From contig CALJKV010000110.1 in NCBI GenBank assembly GCA_937974245.1, positions 310,001-374,000 on the forward strand: a stretch of 64,000 nucleotides of DNA, written 5' to 3'. A model generated the notes under the pieces. The model was given only the letters and a program-made list of their open reading frames with translations. It was not told where the DNA came from and did not search any database. This DNA is from an uncultured Chloroflexota bacterium (GTDB taxonomy: Bacteria; Chloroflexota; Anaerolineae; Aggregatilineales; Phototrophicaceae). Made by a program: the position numbers and the translations under genes. This document shows, piece by piece, positions 1-8,518 of this stretch. How positions within the stretch are numbered: the first letter of the stretch is position 1; each line of letters begins with the position of its first letter.

Positions 1-284
1 TAGTAGCGTTTATCCGCGAACCGGCGGTATTCCGGCAGGCGAGCGTTATAATCCAGGATGTCGGCCTGAGTCAGGGGGCGGGTTTCATCCAGGGGGTAGC
101 CTTCAGCATAAATATTCTGGAAGGTTGAACCCACCGCCTGCCGCACTGCCGCCGGGATCGTGCTTTCGGAGGCGATGAGCATGAGATAGCGCGACTGGCG
201 GGCTGTCTCATGCCGGATCAGTTCGGCAACGTCAGGGTCGAGTTCTTCCAGATCACCACGAAACAGAAAGTCATGAGGCGTCAT
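1..284 (-). CDS. glyA: Serine hydroxymethyltransferase, N-terminal part (runs off the left edge)
   Basis: This is the first 94 codons of a gene whose 3' end lies outside the window. The start ATG at 284 reads MTPHDFLFRGDLEELDPDV and continues to LMLIASES and FQNIYAEGYP. These match the N-terminus of PLP-dependent glycine/serine hydroxymethyltransferase, in which the IASEN/IASES and EGYP blocks are conserved. The enzyme interconverts serine and glycine with tetrahydrofolate in the cytoplasm. The TRPLTQADILDYNARLPEYR stretch suggests the longer GlyA-like form seen in some phyla rather than the compact E. coli type. The PLP lysine lies outside the window, so activity cannot be judged. An AGGA stands about 6 nt before the ATG. 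Confidence 0.8.
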   Translation of the reverse strand, partial: MTPHDFLFRGDLEELDPDVAELIRHETARQSRYLMLIASESTIPAAVRQAVGSTFQNIYAEGYPLDETRPLTQADILDYNARLPEYRRFADKRY

Positions 285-458
285 AATCGTGTCCTGATTG
301 TCCAATATATACAAGCAAATTGTGCCTAGATTGTAGCATGTTGACCAAAGGGCTGCTATGCCAAACCGTACCATGCAGGCAGCGCGGATAGTATGTATTA
401 CAACGGAAAACGCAGCGAGAATCAAGCGGGATTTGGCGGCTGATTGTACTGTTTCGCC

Positions 459-1019
459 TCATTCCGGTGTGGCGGTTGGGAAGGGGGCTTCTTCGGTGGG
501 CAGGCCGCCGGATAACCCGGCTAACCGGGCTTCCATGTTGGCGGTCACCTGCGCCTGGTAGGCCCGTTGCTCGTCCGTCCACCATAGTTTGATGAAGGCC
601 AGCAGCGCCGCGATGTCTTCCTCGCTCAGGGTTGCCGCAAAGCCCGGCATGGCGAACTGGTCGAGCGGGTTGGTAATCCCCAGTTGAATCGTGCGGATGA
701 TGACCTGGTCGGCATAACGCCACAGGTTGCCGTCCGCGTTGTGCGCCGGGACGGTCTTCATGCCCAATTCAATCGTGTTTTCGGCGATCTGTCCCACCTG
801 TCCCTCGCCATTGTAACCGTGACAGTGGGCGCACAGGCGGAAGTAGTGCGACTCGCCTAACCGCAATACCGGGTCATCGAATGTGGACGTGGGCAATTGG
901 CCGGGCGCAACCAGAGTGACGGGAATACGGGTTGGTGTGGGCGTAGATGGCGCAGGCGCACAGGCCGCTAACGCCGCCAGCAGCACCAGCACACCCAATA
1001 GATGATAACGTTGCGCCAT
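459..1019 (-). CDS. Mono-haem cytochrome c lipoprotein
   Basis: The gene encodes 186 residues. The ATG at 1019 (MAQRYHLL) is chosen because GGAGT lies 6 nt upstream; an in-frame start at 1043 has no such site. The N-terminus is a lipoprotein signal ending in LAAC, followed by a Pro/Thr linker, so the protein is probably lipid-anchored on the outer face of the membrane. A single CAHCH haem c motif follows, with a Met-containing FAMPGFA segment before a final helix as the likely sixth ligand. This is the class I cytochrome c fold, so it should carry electrons outside the membrane; the partner is unknown. The cytochrome b operon at 9.5-12.5 kb is a candidate. A CsoR-like palindrome lies about 42 bp upstream. 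Confidence 0.85.
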   Translation of the reverse strand: MAQRYHLLGVLVLLAALAACAPAPSTPTPTRIPVTLVAPGQLPTSTFDDPVLRLGESHYFRLCAHCHGYNGEGQVGQIAENTIELGMKTVPAHNADGNLWRYADQVIIRTIQLGITNPLDQFAMPGFAATLSEEDIAALLAFIKLWWTDEQRAYQAQVTANMEARLAGLSGGLPTEEAPFPTATPE

Positions 1020-1347
1020 ATACCCACTCCTTATTCCGATCATTTCCTGACGATCATAACATACCCCCTGGGGTATATCAATCTCCGGTCACGGATGATT
1101 TTCGTGATCGAATCCTGCATCTTCTCCTATTCCTGATTTACTTGCCACCAAAAATAGTTCCCGTAATGTTTCCTCCTGTTTTTCAGGGCGATTTGTTGCT
1201 GAAACCATCCCTCAAAAAAGTCTTATGGCACACGATTGCTAATCACTGTAGAATGGAAGTGTCGTTTCAGTCTACACGAGGGACGCGATCATAAACCCGA
1301 ACAATGGGCCGAACTTCGACGATGCACGGCACTATGCACTGCACCGT
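1020..1347. other. Intergenic region between cytochrome c lipoprotein and HD gene
   Basis: This region holds the promoter side of the leftward cytochrome gene, including the palindrome at 1061-1076, and the open leader of the rightward HD-domain gene. Apart from these and AT-rich stretches around 1100-1250 I see no gene. Confidence 0.5.
1061..1076. promoter_or_regulatory. Palindrome resembling a CsoR/RcnR-family operator
   Basis: ATACCCCCTGGGGTAT is a perfect 7-bp inverted repeat (ATACCCC/GGGGTAT) with a 2-nt centre. C/G tracts flanked by TA are the known signature of operators bound by CsoR, CstR, FrmR and RcnR tetramers. It stands 42 bp upstream of the cytochrome c lipoprotein start, where it could overlap the promoter. 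No regulator gene of this family is in the window. The match is by eye only. Confidence 0.5.
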
Positions 1348-1905
1348 TTGGAAGATCTTTCGCCAAAATTAATCTATCACTCGATTGTCCATACCCGCGA
1401 CGATGTCGTTCCGGCGGCGGAGCGTCTGGCCGTGCGCGAAGGGGTGACAGGTGAAGACCGGATGCTGCTCCTGACCGCCGCCTGGTTTCATGATGTCGGG
1501 TTTACCGAGCAAGTCACCGACCACGAATTAATTGGCATTCGGATTGCCGGCGAGGTACTGCCCACATTCGGCTACACGCCGGAGCAGATTCAGGTCATCA
1601 GCGGCATCATCCTGGCGACGCGCTTACCCCAGACGCCGCATACCCTTCTTGAAGCGATTCTGGTAGATGCCGACCTGGATGTGCTAGGGCGCGAAGATTA
1701 CATAGTGCGTCATCAAGAGTTGCGGCAAGAGATGGCTGTCGTCAATGGAACACCCCACACCGACAAAGAGTGGTATCTCGTCCAACAGGATTTCCTCACA
1801 AACCATCAGTACTTTACAGATGCGGCTCATGCATTGCGTGATGCCGGCAAAGCCCGTAACCTGGCGCATGTCCTGGTACGGTTGGCGGAACTCTCCGATT
1901 CGTGA
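1348..1905 (+). CDS. HD-domain metal-dependent phosphohydrolase
   Basis: From the TTG at 1348 the protein is 185 residues. Residues read LIYHSIVHTRDDVVPAAERLA, then TAAWFHDVGF (the HD pair), TDHELIGIRIA and VDADLDVLGR. This is the pattern of small HD-superfamily hydrolases, which use a divalent metal to cleave phosphate esters or nucleotides. The reading frame is open and family-like upstream of 1348 (NFDDARHYALHRLEDL), but the only upstream start-like codons are ATC/ATA at 1288-1293, 8 nt after GAGGG. The true start may therefore be non-canonical at 1291. The substrate is unknown. Confidence 0.75.
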   Translation: MEDLSPKLIYHSIVHTRDDVVPAAERLAVREGVTGEDRMLLLTAAWFHDVGFTEQVTDHELIGIRIAGEVLPTFGYTPEQIQVISGIILATRLPQTPHTLLEAILVDADLDVLGREDYIVRHQELRQEMAVVNGTPHTDKEWYLVQQDFLTNHQYFTDAAHALRDAGKARNLAHVLVRLAELSDS

Positions 1906-2043
1906 CAAGCAGATGTCTCGATGGATTGCCGATCATACTGTGCTCACGCGCGGATAAGCCCCAAGTGGATTCTAGCCGCCGCCCCCGAATCTTGATAAGA
2001 TACCCACATGATTTGATTATTTCGCGAGGCTCATTCATCTATT

Positions 2044-3597
2044 ATGTCAACAACCGATTTTTTAGCACTGGTTCCCCGCCCGCAAAGCCTTGTTAGGAGC
2101 CAGGGACAGTTCACGCTCACTCAGCAAACGCATATCTACACCTTGTCCGATGCCGCGCCAGTGGCCGAATATCTGGCGGCGCTGCTCCGAACCAGTACCG
2201 GCCTTCCACTGCCAGTTACTGTTCAGGATACCATGCCGGATGCCCAGAACGCGCTTCTTCTGGTGGCAGATGCTCCTGGACTCGGTGATGAAGGCTATGA
2301 ACTTGTCGTTAATACTCAGCAGGTGGTTCTTCGTGCCAGTGCTGCTGCCGGACTGTTCTATGGAGTGCAGACTATCCGCCAGCTCTTGCCACCAACTGTG
2401 GAAGAAAGCGGGCCACAGCAGGGCGTTACCTGGGCGATTCCAGCTGTCATTATCAAAGACCATCCGCGTTTTTCCTGGCGCGGGCTGCACCTGGATGTCG
2501 GACGGCACTGGTTCCCGGTGGCCTTCGTCAAAAAATTCATTGACTGGATGGCGCTACACAAATTCAACGTCTTTCACTGGCATCTGACCGATGACCAGGG
2601 CTGGCGCATCGAAATAAAACGCTATCCGCGCCTGACGGAAATCGGCTCACGCCGGGCAGCGACACCCATCCCTGCCAACCGAGAGCAAAACGACGGTAAG
2701 CCTTATGGCGGTTACTATACCCAGGATGAAATCCGGGAAGTCGTCGCTTATGCAAAGGCGCGATACATCGCCGTCCTGCCGGAAATCGAAATGCCCGGCC
2801 ACGCCCTGGCCGCTCTGGCTGCTTATCCTGAATTGGGTTGTGTCGGTGAGGGGTATCAGGTGTGGACACACTGGGGGATTGCCAAAGACGTGTTCTGCGC
2901 CGGCAATGAAGACACTTATACGTTTTTAGAGAATGTGCTGGCCGAAGTGCTTGATCTGTTCCCCAGTGAGTTTATCCACATCGGCGGCGACGAATGCCCC
3001 AAAGTTCGATGGGAAAGCTGTCCGAAGTGCCAGGCAATGATTCAACGGGAAAACCTCAAGGACGAACACGAACTGCAAAGCTATGTTATTCGCCGTATGG
3101 AAAAGTTCCTGAATGCTCACCACCGTCGCCTGGTCGGGTGGGATGAAATCCTTGAAGGTGGGTTAGCGCCCAATGCGACAGTGATGAGCTGGCGTGGCAT
3201 GGAAGGCGGCATCGCAGCAGCATCGGCGGGGCATGATGTCATCATGTCGCCTGAATCCCACTGTTATTTTGACCACTATCAAGCGAAAGCCCGGGAAAAT
3301 GAACCTCCGGCAATTGGCGGGTTTTTACCCCTGGAAAAGGTGTATGCTTTTGATCCGACAGCAGGTGTGCCGGATGACAAAGCGGGCCATGTGCTGGGCG
3401 GACAGGGGAATACCTGGACGGAATATATCCCCACCGAAGCGCAGCTGGAATACATGGTCTACCCGCGTGCGGCAGCGCTGGCTGAGGCGCTCTGGTTGTC
3501 ACCGGATGGCCACGATTTTGCTGACTTCATGCGGCGTTTGCCCGGCCACTTGCAGCGCCTGGATCGCGTGGGAATTCGTTACCGAGAGCCGCGGTAG
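2044..3597 (+). CDS. Beta-N-acetylhexosaminidase, GH20
   Basis: The protein has 517 residues. An N-terminal GH20b-like alpha/beta domain (about 7-135) includes the typical GLFYGVQTIRQLL end. The TIM-barrel (about 140-490) opens with FSWRGLHLDVGRH, followed by FHWHLTDDQGWRIEIKRYP and PEIEMPGH. The catalytic Asp-Glu pair is D316-E317 in HIGGDEC. The family hydrolyses terminal beta-GlcNAc or GalNAc by substrate-assisted catalysis, as in chitobiose or peptidoglycan recycling. No signal peptide is visible, so a cytoplasmic enzyme acting on imported disaccharides is likely. It stands alone between unrelated genes. Confidence 0.93.
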   Translation: MSTTDFLALVPRPQSLVRSQGQFTLTQQTHIYTLSDAAPVAEYLAALLRTSTGLPLPVTVQDTMPDAQNALLLVADAPGLGDEGYELVVNTQQVVLRASAAAGLFYGVQTIRQLLPPTVEESGPQQGVTWAIPAVIIKDHPRFSWRGLHLDVGRHWFPVAFVKKFIDWMALHKFNVFHWHLTDDQGWRIEIKRYPRLTEIGSRRAATPIPANREQNDGKPYGGYYTQDEIREVVAYAKARYIAVLPEIEMPGHALAALAAYPELGCVGEGYQVWTHWGIAKDVFCAGNEDTYTFLENVLAEVLDLFPSEFIHIGGDECPKVRWESCPKCQAMIQRENLKDEHELQSYVIRRMEKFLNAHHRRLVGWDEILEGGLAPNATVMSWRGMEGGIAAASAGHDVIMSPESHCYFDHYQAKARENEPPAIGGFLPLEKVYAFDPTAGVPDDKAGHVLGGQGNTWTEYIPTEAQLEYMVYPRAAALAEALWLSPDGHDFADFMRRLPGHLQRLDRVGIRYREPR

Positions 3598-3753
3598 CTA
3601 CTGTCAACTATGAATTGGGAATAGTGGGTTCTCCCTGTTCGTGGTCAAGCCAAACAATATTCCTACCAAACTGTGATGGCGTTGTTTGGGTATGTCGCGC
3701 ATAATCACTACATAGTGCATCTCGTCATGGTTCGATCAAGCTGAGGACGACAT

Positions 3754-4308
3754 TTGGACACGACCCTGATTCTCTTTGCCGGAATGCCGGGCAGCGGAAA
3801 AACGACCCTCGCACGCACTGCCGCCCGACGCTTGGGCATCCCAATTTTTTCTAAAGACCGGATGCAGCGCGTCTTGCGCGACCATAATCTGGCGGATGCG
3901 TCTACAGGCGACGGTTATTTTTTCATCCTGGACCTGGCGGACGAACAGCTTTCCCTCGGCCAGAGTGCGATTCTGGATGCCACCTTTCCGCTTGACCATT
4001 TCCGCCTGGTTGCCAGCGACATTGCATCCCACCATAGCGCCAAATTCTGTGCCGTCTACTGTTATTGTTCCGATGACGCCATCTGGCAAGAACGTATGAC
4101 ACGTCGTGTTCAGTTCGTGCCAAATTGGGAGCCGGTGGGGTGGGACGTGGTTTTGCGGATGCGGAACTATTATCAACCCTGGAAGGACAATGCCCTGTTC
4201 ATTGACTCGGTACAACCGCCAGAGGAAAACTACGGGCGTGTCCAGGCGCACATCCAGAACGCCGGGTATATGCGTTACAGCCCGGTACAGCCTTCAGAAG
4301 AGTACTAA
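3754..4308 (+). CDS. Small P-loop kinase-like ATPase (AAA_33/zeta-like)
   Basis: The protein has 184 residues. The TTG at 3754 is preceded by GAGGA at a suitable distance and no better start exists. A Walker A motif GMPGSGKTT stands at residues 8-16, followed by FSKDRMQRVLRD and ILDATF. This is the layout of AAA_33 P-loop phosphotransferases (zeta toxin, polynucleotide or antibiotic kinase relatives), which phosphorylate a small molecule or nucleotide. The substrate cannot be read from the sequence. The gene ends 5 bp from the convergent Doc-type gene, and zeta-like kinases and Doc both occur in toxin contexts, but that link is speculative. Confidence 0.7.
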   Translation: MDTTLILFAGMPGSGKTTLARTAARRLGIPIFSKDRMQRVLRDHNLADASTGDGYFFILDLADEQLSLGQSAILDATFPLDHFRLVASDIASHHSAKFCAVYCYCSDDAIWQERMTRRVQFVPNWEPVGWDVVLRMRNYYQPWKDNALFIDSVQPPEENYGRVQAHIQNAGYMRYSPVQPSEEY

Positions 4309-4313
4309 GCGTT

Positions 4314-4805
4314 TCATTGTTTAGCGAGTTCGGCCAGCAGCCAGCGATGTTCAGTCATAATGGTTTCCAGAAGTGCCATGTCGGCTTCTGCATCTGCTTC
4401 CAGCATCGGCATGCCAGGTTTTGTCGTCAACCATGTCGTGAAATCCGCAATGTTGCGTTTTCCTTCAGCAATCTGCACAATAATCGCCAGAGCTTCGGCT
4501 TCATCCCAGGCCACTTGCTGTCCGTTGACGGCTAACATGAAGATCAGCGCGACAACGGCAGTACGTTTGTTGCCGTCAGCAAAAGGGTGGTTGCGAACCA
4601 GCGAATGCAGCAGCGCCGCTGCCTTGTCAACCAGCATCGGGTAGGCGTCCTTGCCGAATACTGTTTGCATCGGGCGTCCCCAGGCGGCTTCCAGCAAGTC
4701 CATCGCCCGCACTTTGCGTTTTCCCTCAACAATTGTATGAATCGGGGAGTGAACGGTGACCTGGTCATTGATATAGACCATCTCATCCAAAGTAAGATAG
4801 CGCAT
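4314..4805 (-). CDS. Doc-type Fic-fold protein, copy 1
   Basis: The protein has 163 residues. The Fic core motif is HPFADGNKRTA (H73 to A83), preceded by an alpha-helical segment KAAALLHSLVRNH. Doc kinases of the phd-doc modules carry HxFxDxNKRTA and phosphorylate EF-Tu, whereas Fic AMP-transferases have HPFxDGNGR; the NKR form points to Doc. All key residues are present. The gene starts 5 bp downstream of a second Doc-like gene on the same strand, so the two are probably cotranscribed. No Phd-like antitoxin is seen next to them. Alternatively it is a chromosomal, non-toxic death-on-curing homologue. Confidence 0.85.
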   Translation of the reverse strand: MRYLTLDEMVYINDQVTVHSPIHTIVEGKRKVRAMDLLEAAWGRPMQTVFGKDAYPMLVDKAAALLHSLVRNHPFADGNKRTAVVALIFMLAVNGQQVAWDEAEALAIIVQIAEGKRNIADFTTWLTTKPGMPMLEADAEADMALLETIMTEHRWLLAELAKQ

Positions 4806-4810
4806 CAGGT

Positions 4811-5227
4811 TTAATCCTCAGAGGGAACTGTGTGATGGGAAAGCCAGGCAGCGATAGCGGGAATATCGTGTTGATTCTGCGCGATTTCCAGCACAAAGGC
4901 GGCGATTTGCTCGTTATTCCAGGTTGGTAATAAGCCGTTGCCCCGCAAAAAACGAGTAACCGCCTGGGTTGCCGTTCGTTTGTTGCCATCGTAGAAAAGG
5001 TGATGCGCGGCCAGTGCGTGCAGCAGGGCGGCGGCCTTATCCAGCAGGGTTGGGTAAGCCTGTTCGCCGAAAGCTGCCAGCAAGGGGCGGGCGGCAGCCA
5101 CACGCAGCAGGTGGCGATCGCGGACATCGGGCTTATGTCCCAATATTTTTTCTGCGATTTCGTATATTTCGGCGGGTGTTAGGAAAAAGAGATCAGGATC
5201 GGACATCTGCAGCGCACTTTGTGTCAC
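4811..5227 (-). CDS. Doc-type Fic-fold protein, copy 2
   Basis: The protein has 138 residues from the GTG at 5227, which overlaps the TGA stop of the sensor kinase gene (GTGA). A later start at the internal ATG 5206 (MSDPDLFFL) is equally possible. The motif HLFYDGNKRTA (H76 to A86) is intact, with Leu in place of the usual Pro after His. It shares the LLDKAAALLHAL..H segment with copy 1, so the two are paralogues from tandem duplication with strong divergence. The stop-start overlap implies translational coupling to the kinase. Confidence 0.83.
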   Translation of the reverse strand: MTQSALQMSDPDLFFLTPAEIYEIAEKILGHKPDVRDRHLLRVAAARPLLAAFGEQAYPTLLDKAAALLHALAAHHLFYDGNKRTATQAVTRFLRGNGLLPTWNNEQIAAFVLEIAQNQHDIPAIAAWLSHHTVPSED

Positions 5228-7707
5228 TTTCCATTTTTAGGGAGGATTATATTGGTTGGCAAACAGATCGAAAAGGTGCTACCTTTGCCGACTTCGCTTT
5301 GCACATCAATCCACCCACTATGCAGTTTTACGATCATCTGGACAATGCTCAAGCCCAGCCCGGTGCCAGGCAATAACTGGGCTACCTGTTGCCCCCGGTA
5401 GAAACGATCAAAAATATAGGGGATGTCCTCTTCATGAATTCCCATGCCGGTATCTTCCACCGTGAGGCATATATGATTCTTCGTTTCATCCAGTCGGACA
5501 GCGATTTTGATGTGTCCTTTTGTTGTGTAGCGCACCGCATTACTGATCAGGTGCGTCACCATCTGCGAGAGGTGATTGTACTCTCCCAGGATAGGTGGTA
5601 TATCGTCGTCCGGCTCAAACAGAAGCTGGACTCCATTAGCTTCTGCTACTTCTCGATAAGCTGAAACCACCGCTTGGATGACCTGTGTCAGGTGTACCGC
5701 CGCTAAAGTGACATGGGTTGGTTGCAGGTCTAGCCGCGAGATATCGAGCGCATTCTGGATAAAATCATTCAGGAGATCAACCTGGGTTTTCAGAGCGGCA
5801 ATGTGATTTGGATATTGTTCCGGGGCGGAACGCTCCATAAGGTACAGGCGCACATTGAGGCTGGAAACCGGCGTCCGCAGTTCGTGCGAGAGGTCGGAGA
5901 CGAATTTGCTACGTAGTCGATCGTATTCGGTCAGGCGCACATTAGCGGTCCTTAATTCGATGGTGCGTTCCTCAACGCGTCGTTCCATGTCATCGGCATG
6001 GCGCTGCAATTCCTCATATAACCAGGCGTTGTGAATCGCGATGGCAGCCTGGTCGCTGATAAGTTCCATCAGATTCAACTCTTGATCGGTGAATGGATGT
6101 GGGCTGTTGTATGAGATATTCATCACACCCCGAACTTTGCCCTGCATCAGTAAGGGAATCCCGACGATTGCTCCAGTGTAATCAATCTCAGCGTACAATT
6201 CATGGTTTTTCATATCCGGGATAACCAACATCTCACCGCTGCGGGCAACCCGGTAGGTGAGACCTTCGGGGCGGACTTCCTTAAATGGCTGTTCCTTCTT
6301 TTTGCCCTCCCACATGGCAGCGCCAAAGGTGAGTTTATCCCCATCGTACAGGAATATATGGGCATTTTTTGCTTCTGTCAGGGAAAGGGTATATTCCAGG
6401 ATGACATCTAATACGGGTTGGAGTTCCAGGTGAGAAGTCAAGTACAGGCTGACCTGGCGCAGCGATTCGAGCTGTGAAACATCCAACCGCATTTGCTCGT
6501 GAAGCATCGCATTATGAAGTGTCAGGCTTGCCTGATCGCTCAACAAGCGAAACAGACTGATGTCGTGGGCCGAAAATGAACAGGGCTGGTAACTGTAAAC
6601 GCTCAGTACCCCGATAACCTGCGTGCCAATTTTGAGAGGCAACCCGACAATAGCGCCGGAATAGCCGCTGGCTGTGCTGTTATCAAAGCGTGTATCCTGG
6701 GCGAGGTCTTCGACAACGATTGTGCTGCCAGTGCGGGCGACGGCATAATGGACACCGTTCTGGCGCGGTTGATACGCGGCATGAGTATGATTGCCAGAAT
6801 GTATGAATGAATGGCCGACAGTCAGGGTGTCATTTTGATACATATAGATATACACGACATCAATATGATCGGATAGCTTCAAGGCACTGTCTAATATCTG
6901 GTGAAACACGTCCTCCAGATTCAACGATTTACTTAATCGCAACCCTGCCTGACGCAGCGATTCGAGGCGTACATTTTCATCCCGCGTATGTTCCAGTAAC
7001 TGCGCTTGCTGGAGCGCCAGCGACACGCGAGTCGTGACTTCACTGGCGATGGCGATGTCCTCAGCACTGAACCGCTGCGGCACTTTGTCAGCCAGGTTTA
7101 TGGTGCCGGTTAGCCGCCCGCGTACCTGTACTGGGATGTGTATATATGACCGGACTCCTTCTTTCTTTAAGAGCTTTTCCGAGGGCGTGAGTTCGACTAA
7201 CTGCTGGATATCATCCACCTGGAAAACCTGCCCACTACGCAGTACCTCAATCCCCCGGACGAATGAGAAACGCTGTTCTTCCTGAAAATAACTGGTGGCT
7301 ACGGTGCTGGCGGCACTGACAAAAGCCATGTTCGAGTCAGCCTCAAAGAGGGTCATGCTCACGTGATAGCAGGGGGTCATTTCGCGGATACGTTCAACTG
7401 CGGTATGGGTGACTTCCTGGGGCGATTCGGCGCTTAAGAGGGCTTTATCGAGCTGCCGTATAAGTTCCAGACGTCGCATATATCGTTGCATTTGCTCGCT
7501 CGCCTGCTGGATTATACGGAACTGGCGTTTCATGAGAATGTATAACAGCAGACCGGAAATCGCGACAAACAATACCCCTTTTGCCATTTGCCATGTGGTG
7601 ACGTAGTCGAGGGATGGAACCAGCGCGGCGACAAGCTGATCGCCGATCCATATCCACAATGTCGCAAACACCAGGTAAATGCCAATGATTCTTCGACTGG
7701 AAAACAT
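5224..7707 (-). CDS. Membrane sensor histidine kinase with three GAF domains
   Basis: The protein has 827 residues. Two N-terminal membrane helices (about 7-29 and 42-60) are followed by three GAF domains (about 90-235, 250-400 and 415-565); the second and third share AIVG(I/L)PL and GVxSxYSxxPxxF-like cores. A short coiled coil (ERRVEERTIELRTANVRL) leads into HisKA, with the phospho-acceptor in SDLSHELRTP (near residue 600), and HATPase_c with SNAVRYT, DTGMGI and GTGLGLSIV. GAF domains bind small ligands or chromophores, but no chromophore cysteine pattern is recognisable. No response regulator lies beside it; instead the gene overlaps the downstream Doc gene. Confidence 0.92.
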   Translation of the reverse strand: MFSSRRIIGIYLVFATLWIWIGDQLVAALVPSLDYVTTWQMAKGVLFVAISGLLLYILMKRQFRIIQQASEQMQRYMRRLELIRQLDKALLSAESPQEVTHTAVERIREMTPCYHVSMTLFEADSNMAFVSAASTVATSYFQEEQRFSFVRGIEVLRSGQVFQVDDIQQLVELTPSEKLLKKEGVRSYIHIPVQVRGRLTGTINLADKVPQRFSAEDIAIASEVTTRVSLALQQAQLLEHTRDENVRLESLRQAGLRLSKSLNLEDVFHQILDSALKLSDHIDVVYIYMYQNDTLTVGHSFIHSGNHTHAAYQPRQNGVHYAVARTGSTIVVEDLAQDTRFDNSTASGYSGAIVGLPLKIGTQVIGVLSVYSYQPCSFSAHDISLFRLLSDQASLTLHNAMLHEQMRLDVSQLESLRQVSLYLTSHLELQPVLDVILEYTLSLTEAKNAHIFLYDGDKLTFGAAMWEGKKKEQPFKEVRPEGLTYRVARSGEMLVIPDMKNHELYAEIDYTGAIVGIPLLMQGKVRGVMNISYNSPHPFTDQELNLMELISDQAAIAIHNAWLYEELQRHADDMERRVEERTIELRTANVRLTEYDRLRSKFVSDLSHELRTPVSSLNVRLYLMERSAPEQYPNHIAALKTQVDLLNDFIQNALDISRLDLQPTHVTLAAVHLTQVIQAVVSAYREVAEANGVQLLFEPDDDIPPILGEYNHLSQMVTHLISNAVRYTTKGHIKIAVRLDETKNHICLTVEDTGMGIHEEDIPYIFDRFYRGQQVAQLLPGTGLGLSIVQMIVKLHSGWIDVQSEVGKGSTFSICLPTNIILPKNGK

Positions 7708-7881
7708 CAGAGAATATACGCCTCTTCACGTCGGGCAACGGTTGTTCAGCGGGCACAGAAGTCAGCAGCGGATTTTCCTGCCATCATCACACCGCCTGCT
7801 CCATCTTCCTTATGATTATAAAGGATTTCAAACCAATGTGCGATTAAGGCTTCTGGTCTGTTCCCGGGGTTGTGCGTCTCG

Positions 7882-7887
7882 TATAAT
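7882..7887 (+). promoter_or_regulatory. -10 element of the rnpB promoter
   Basis: A perfect TATAAT stands 9 nt before the first paired base of the RNase P RNA P1 stem, at the spacing expected for a start near 7895. I see no convincing -35 box at 16-18 nt upstream. Confidence 0.6.
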
Positions 7888-7894
7888 GTGTTGT

Positions 7895-8261
<367 letters not shown>

Positions 8262-8518
8262 AGATTTTGTCTTAATCATTGCTCCAGCATATCCGCAATC
8301 AATCCCTTACGAACGAAAAGCTCCCCGCTTTATCCGGCTCCACATTGGCGACTTCTGCTAACTCCACTACAACTGACGCAGCCTCCTATATCCTCACAAT
8401 GGCGACATAACGGCTTCACAATTTCCACATAAGTTTGCCCCATCATCTCAATCAATACGACCAAACAAGTGTGTTCGCCCATGTAACCGGCGAACCGATG
8501 AGATAAGGAGCAGCGACC
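8262..8518. other. Intergenic region after rnpB
   Basis: Nothing coding is visible here. No clear T-rich terminator follows rnpB, and AAGGAG before 8519 is the ribosome site of the next gene. Confidence 0.4.
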
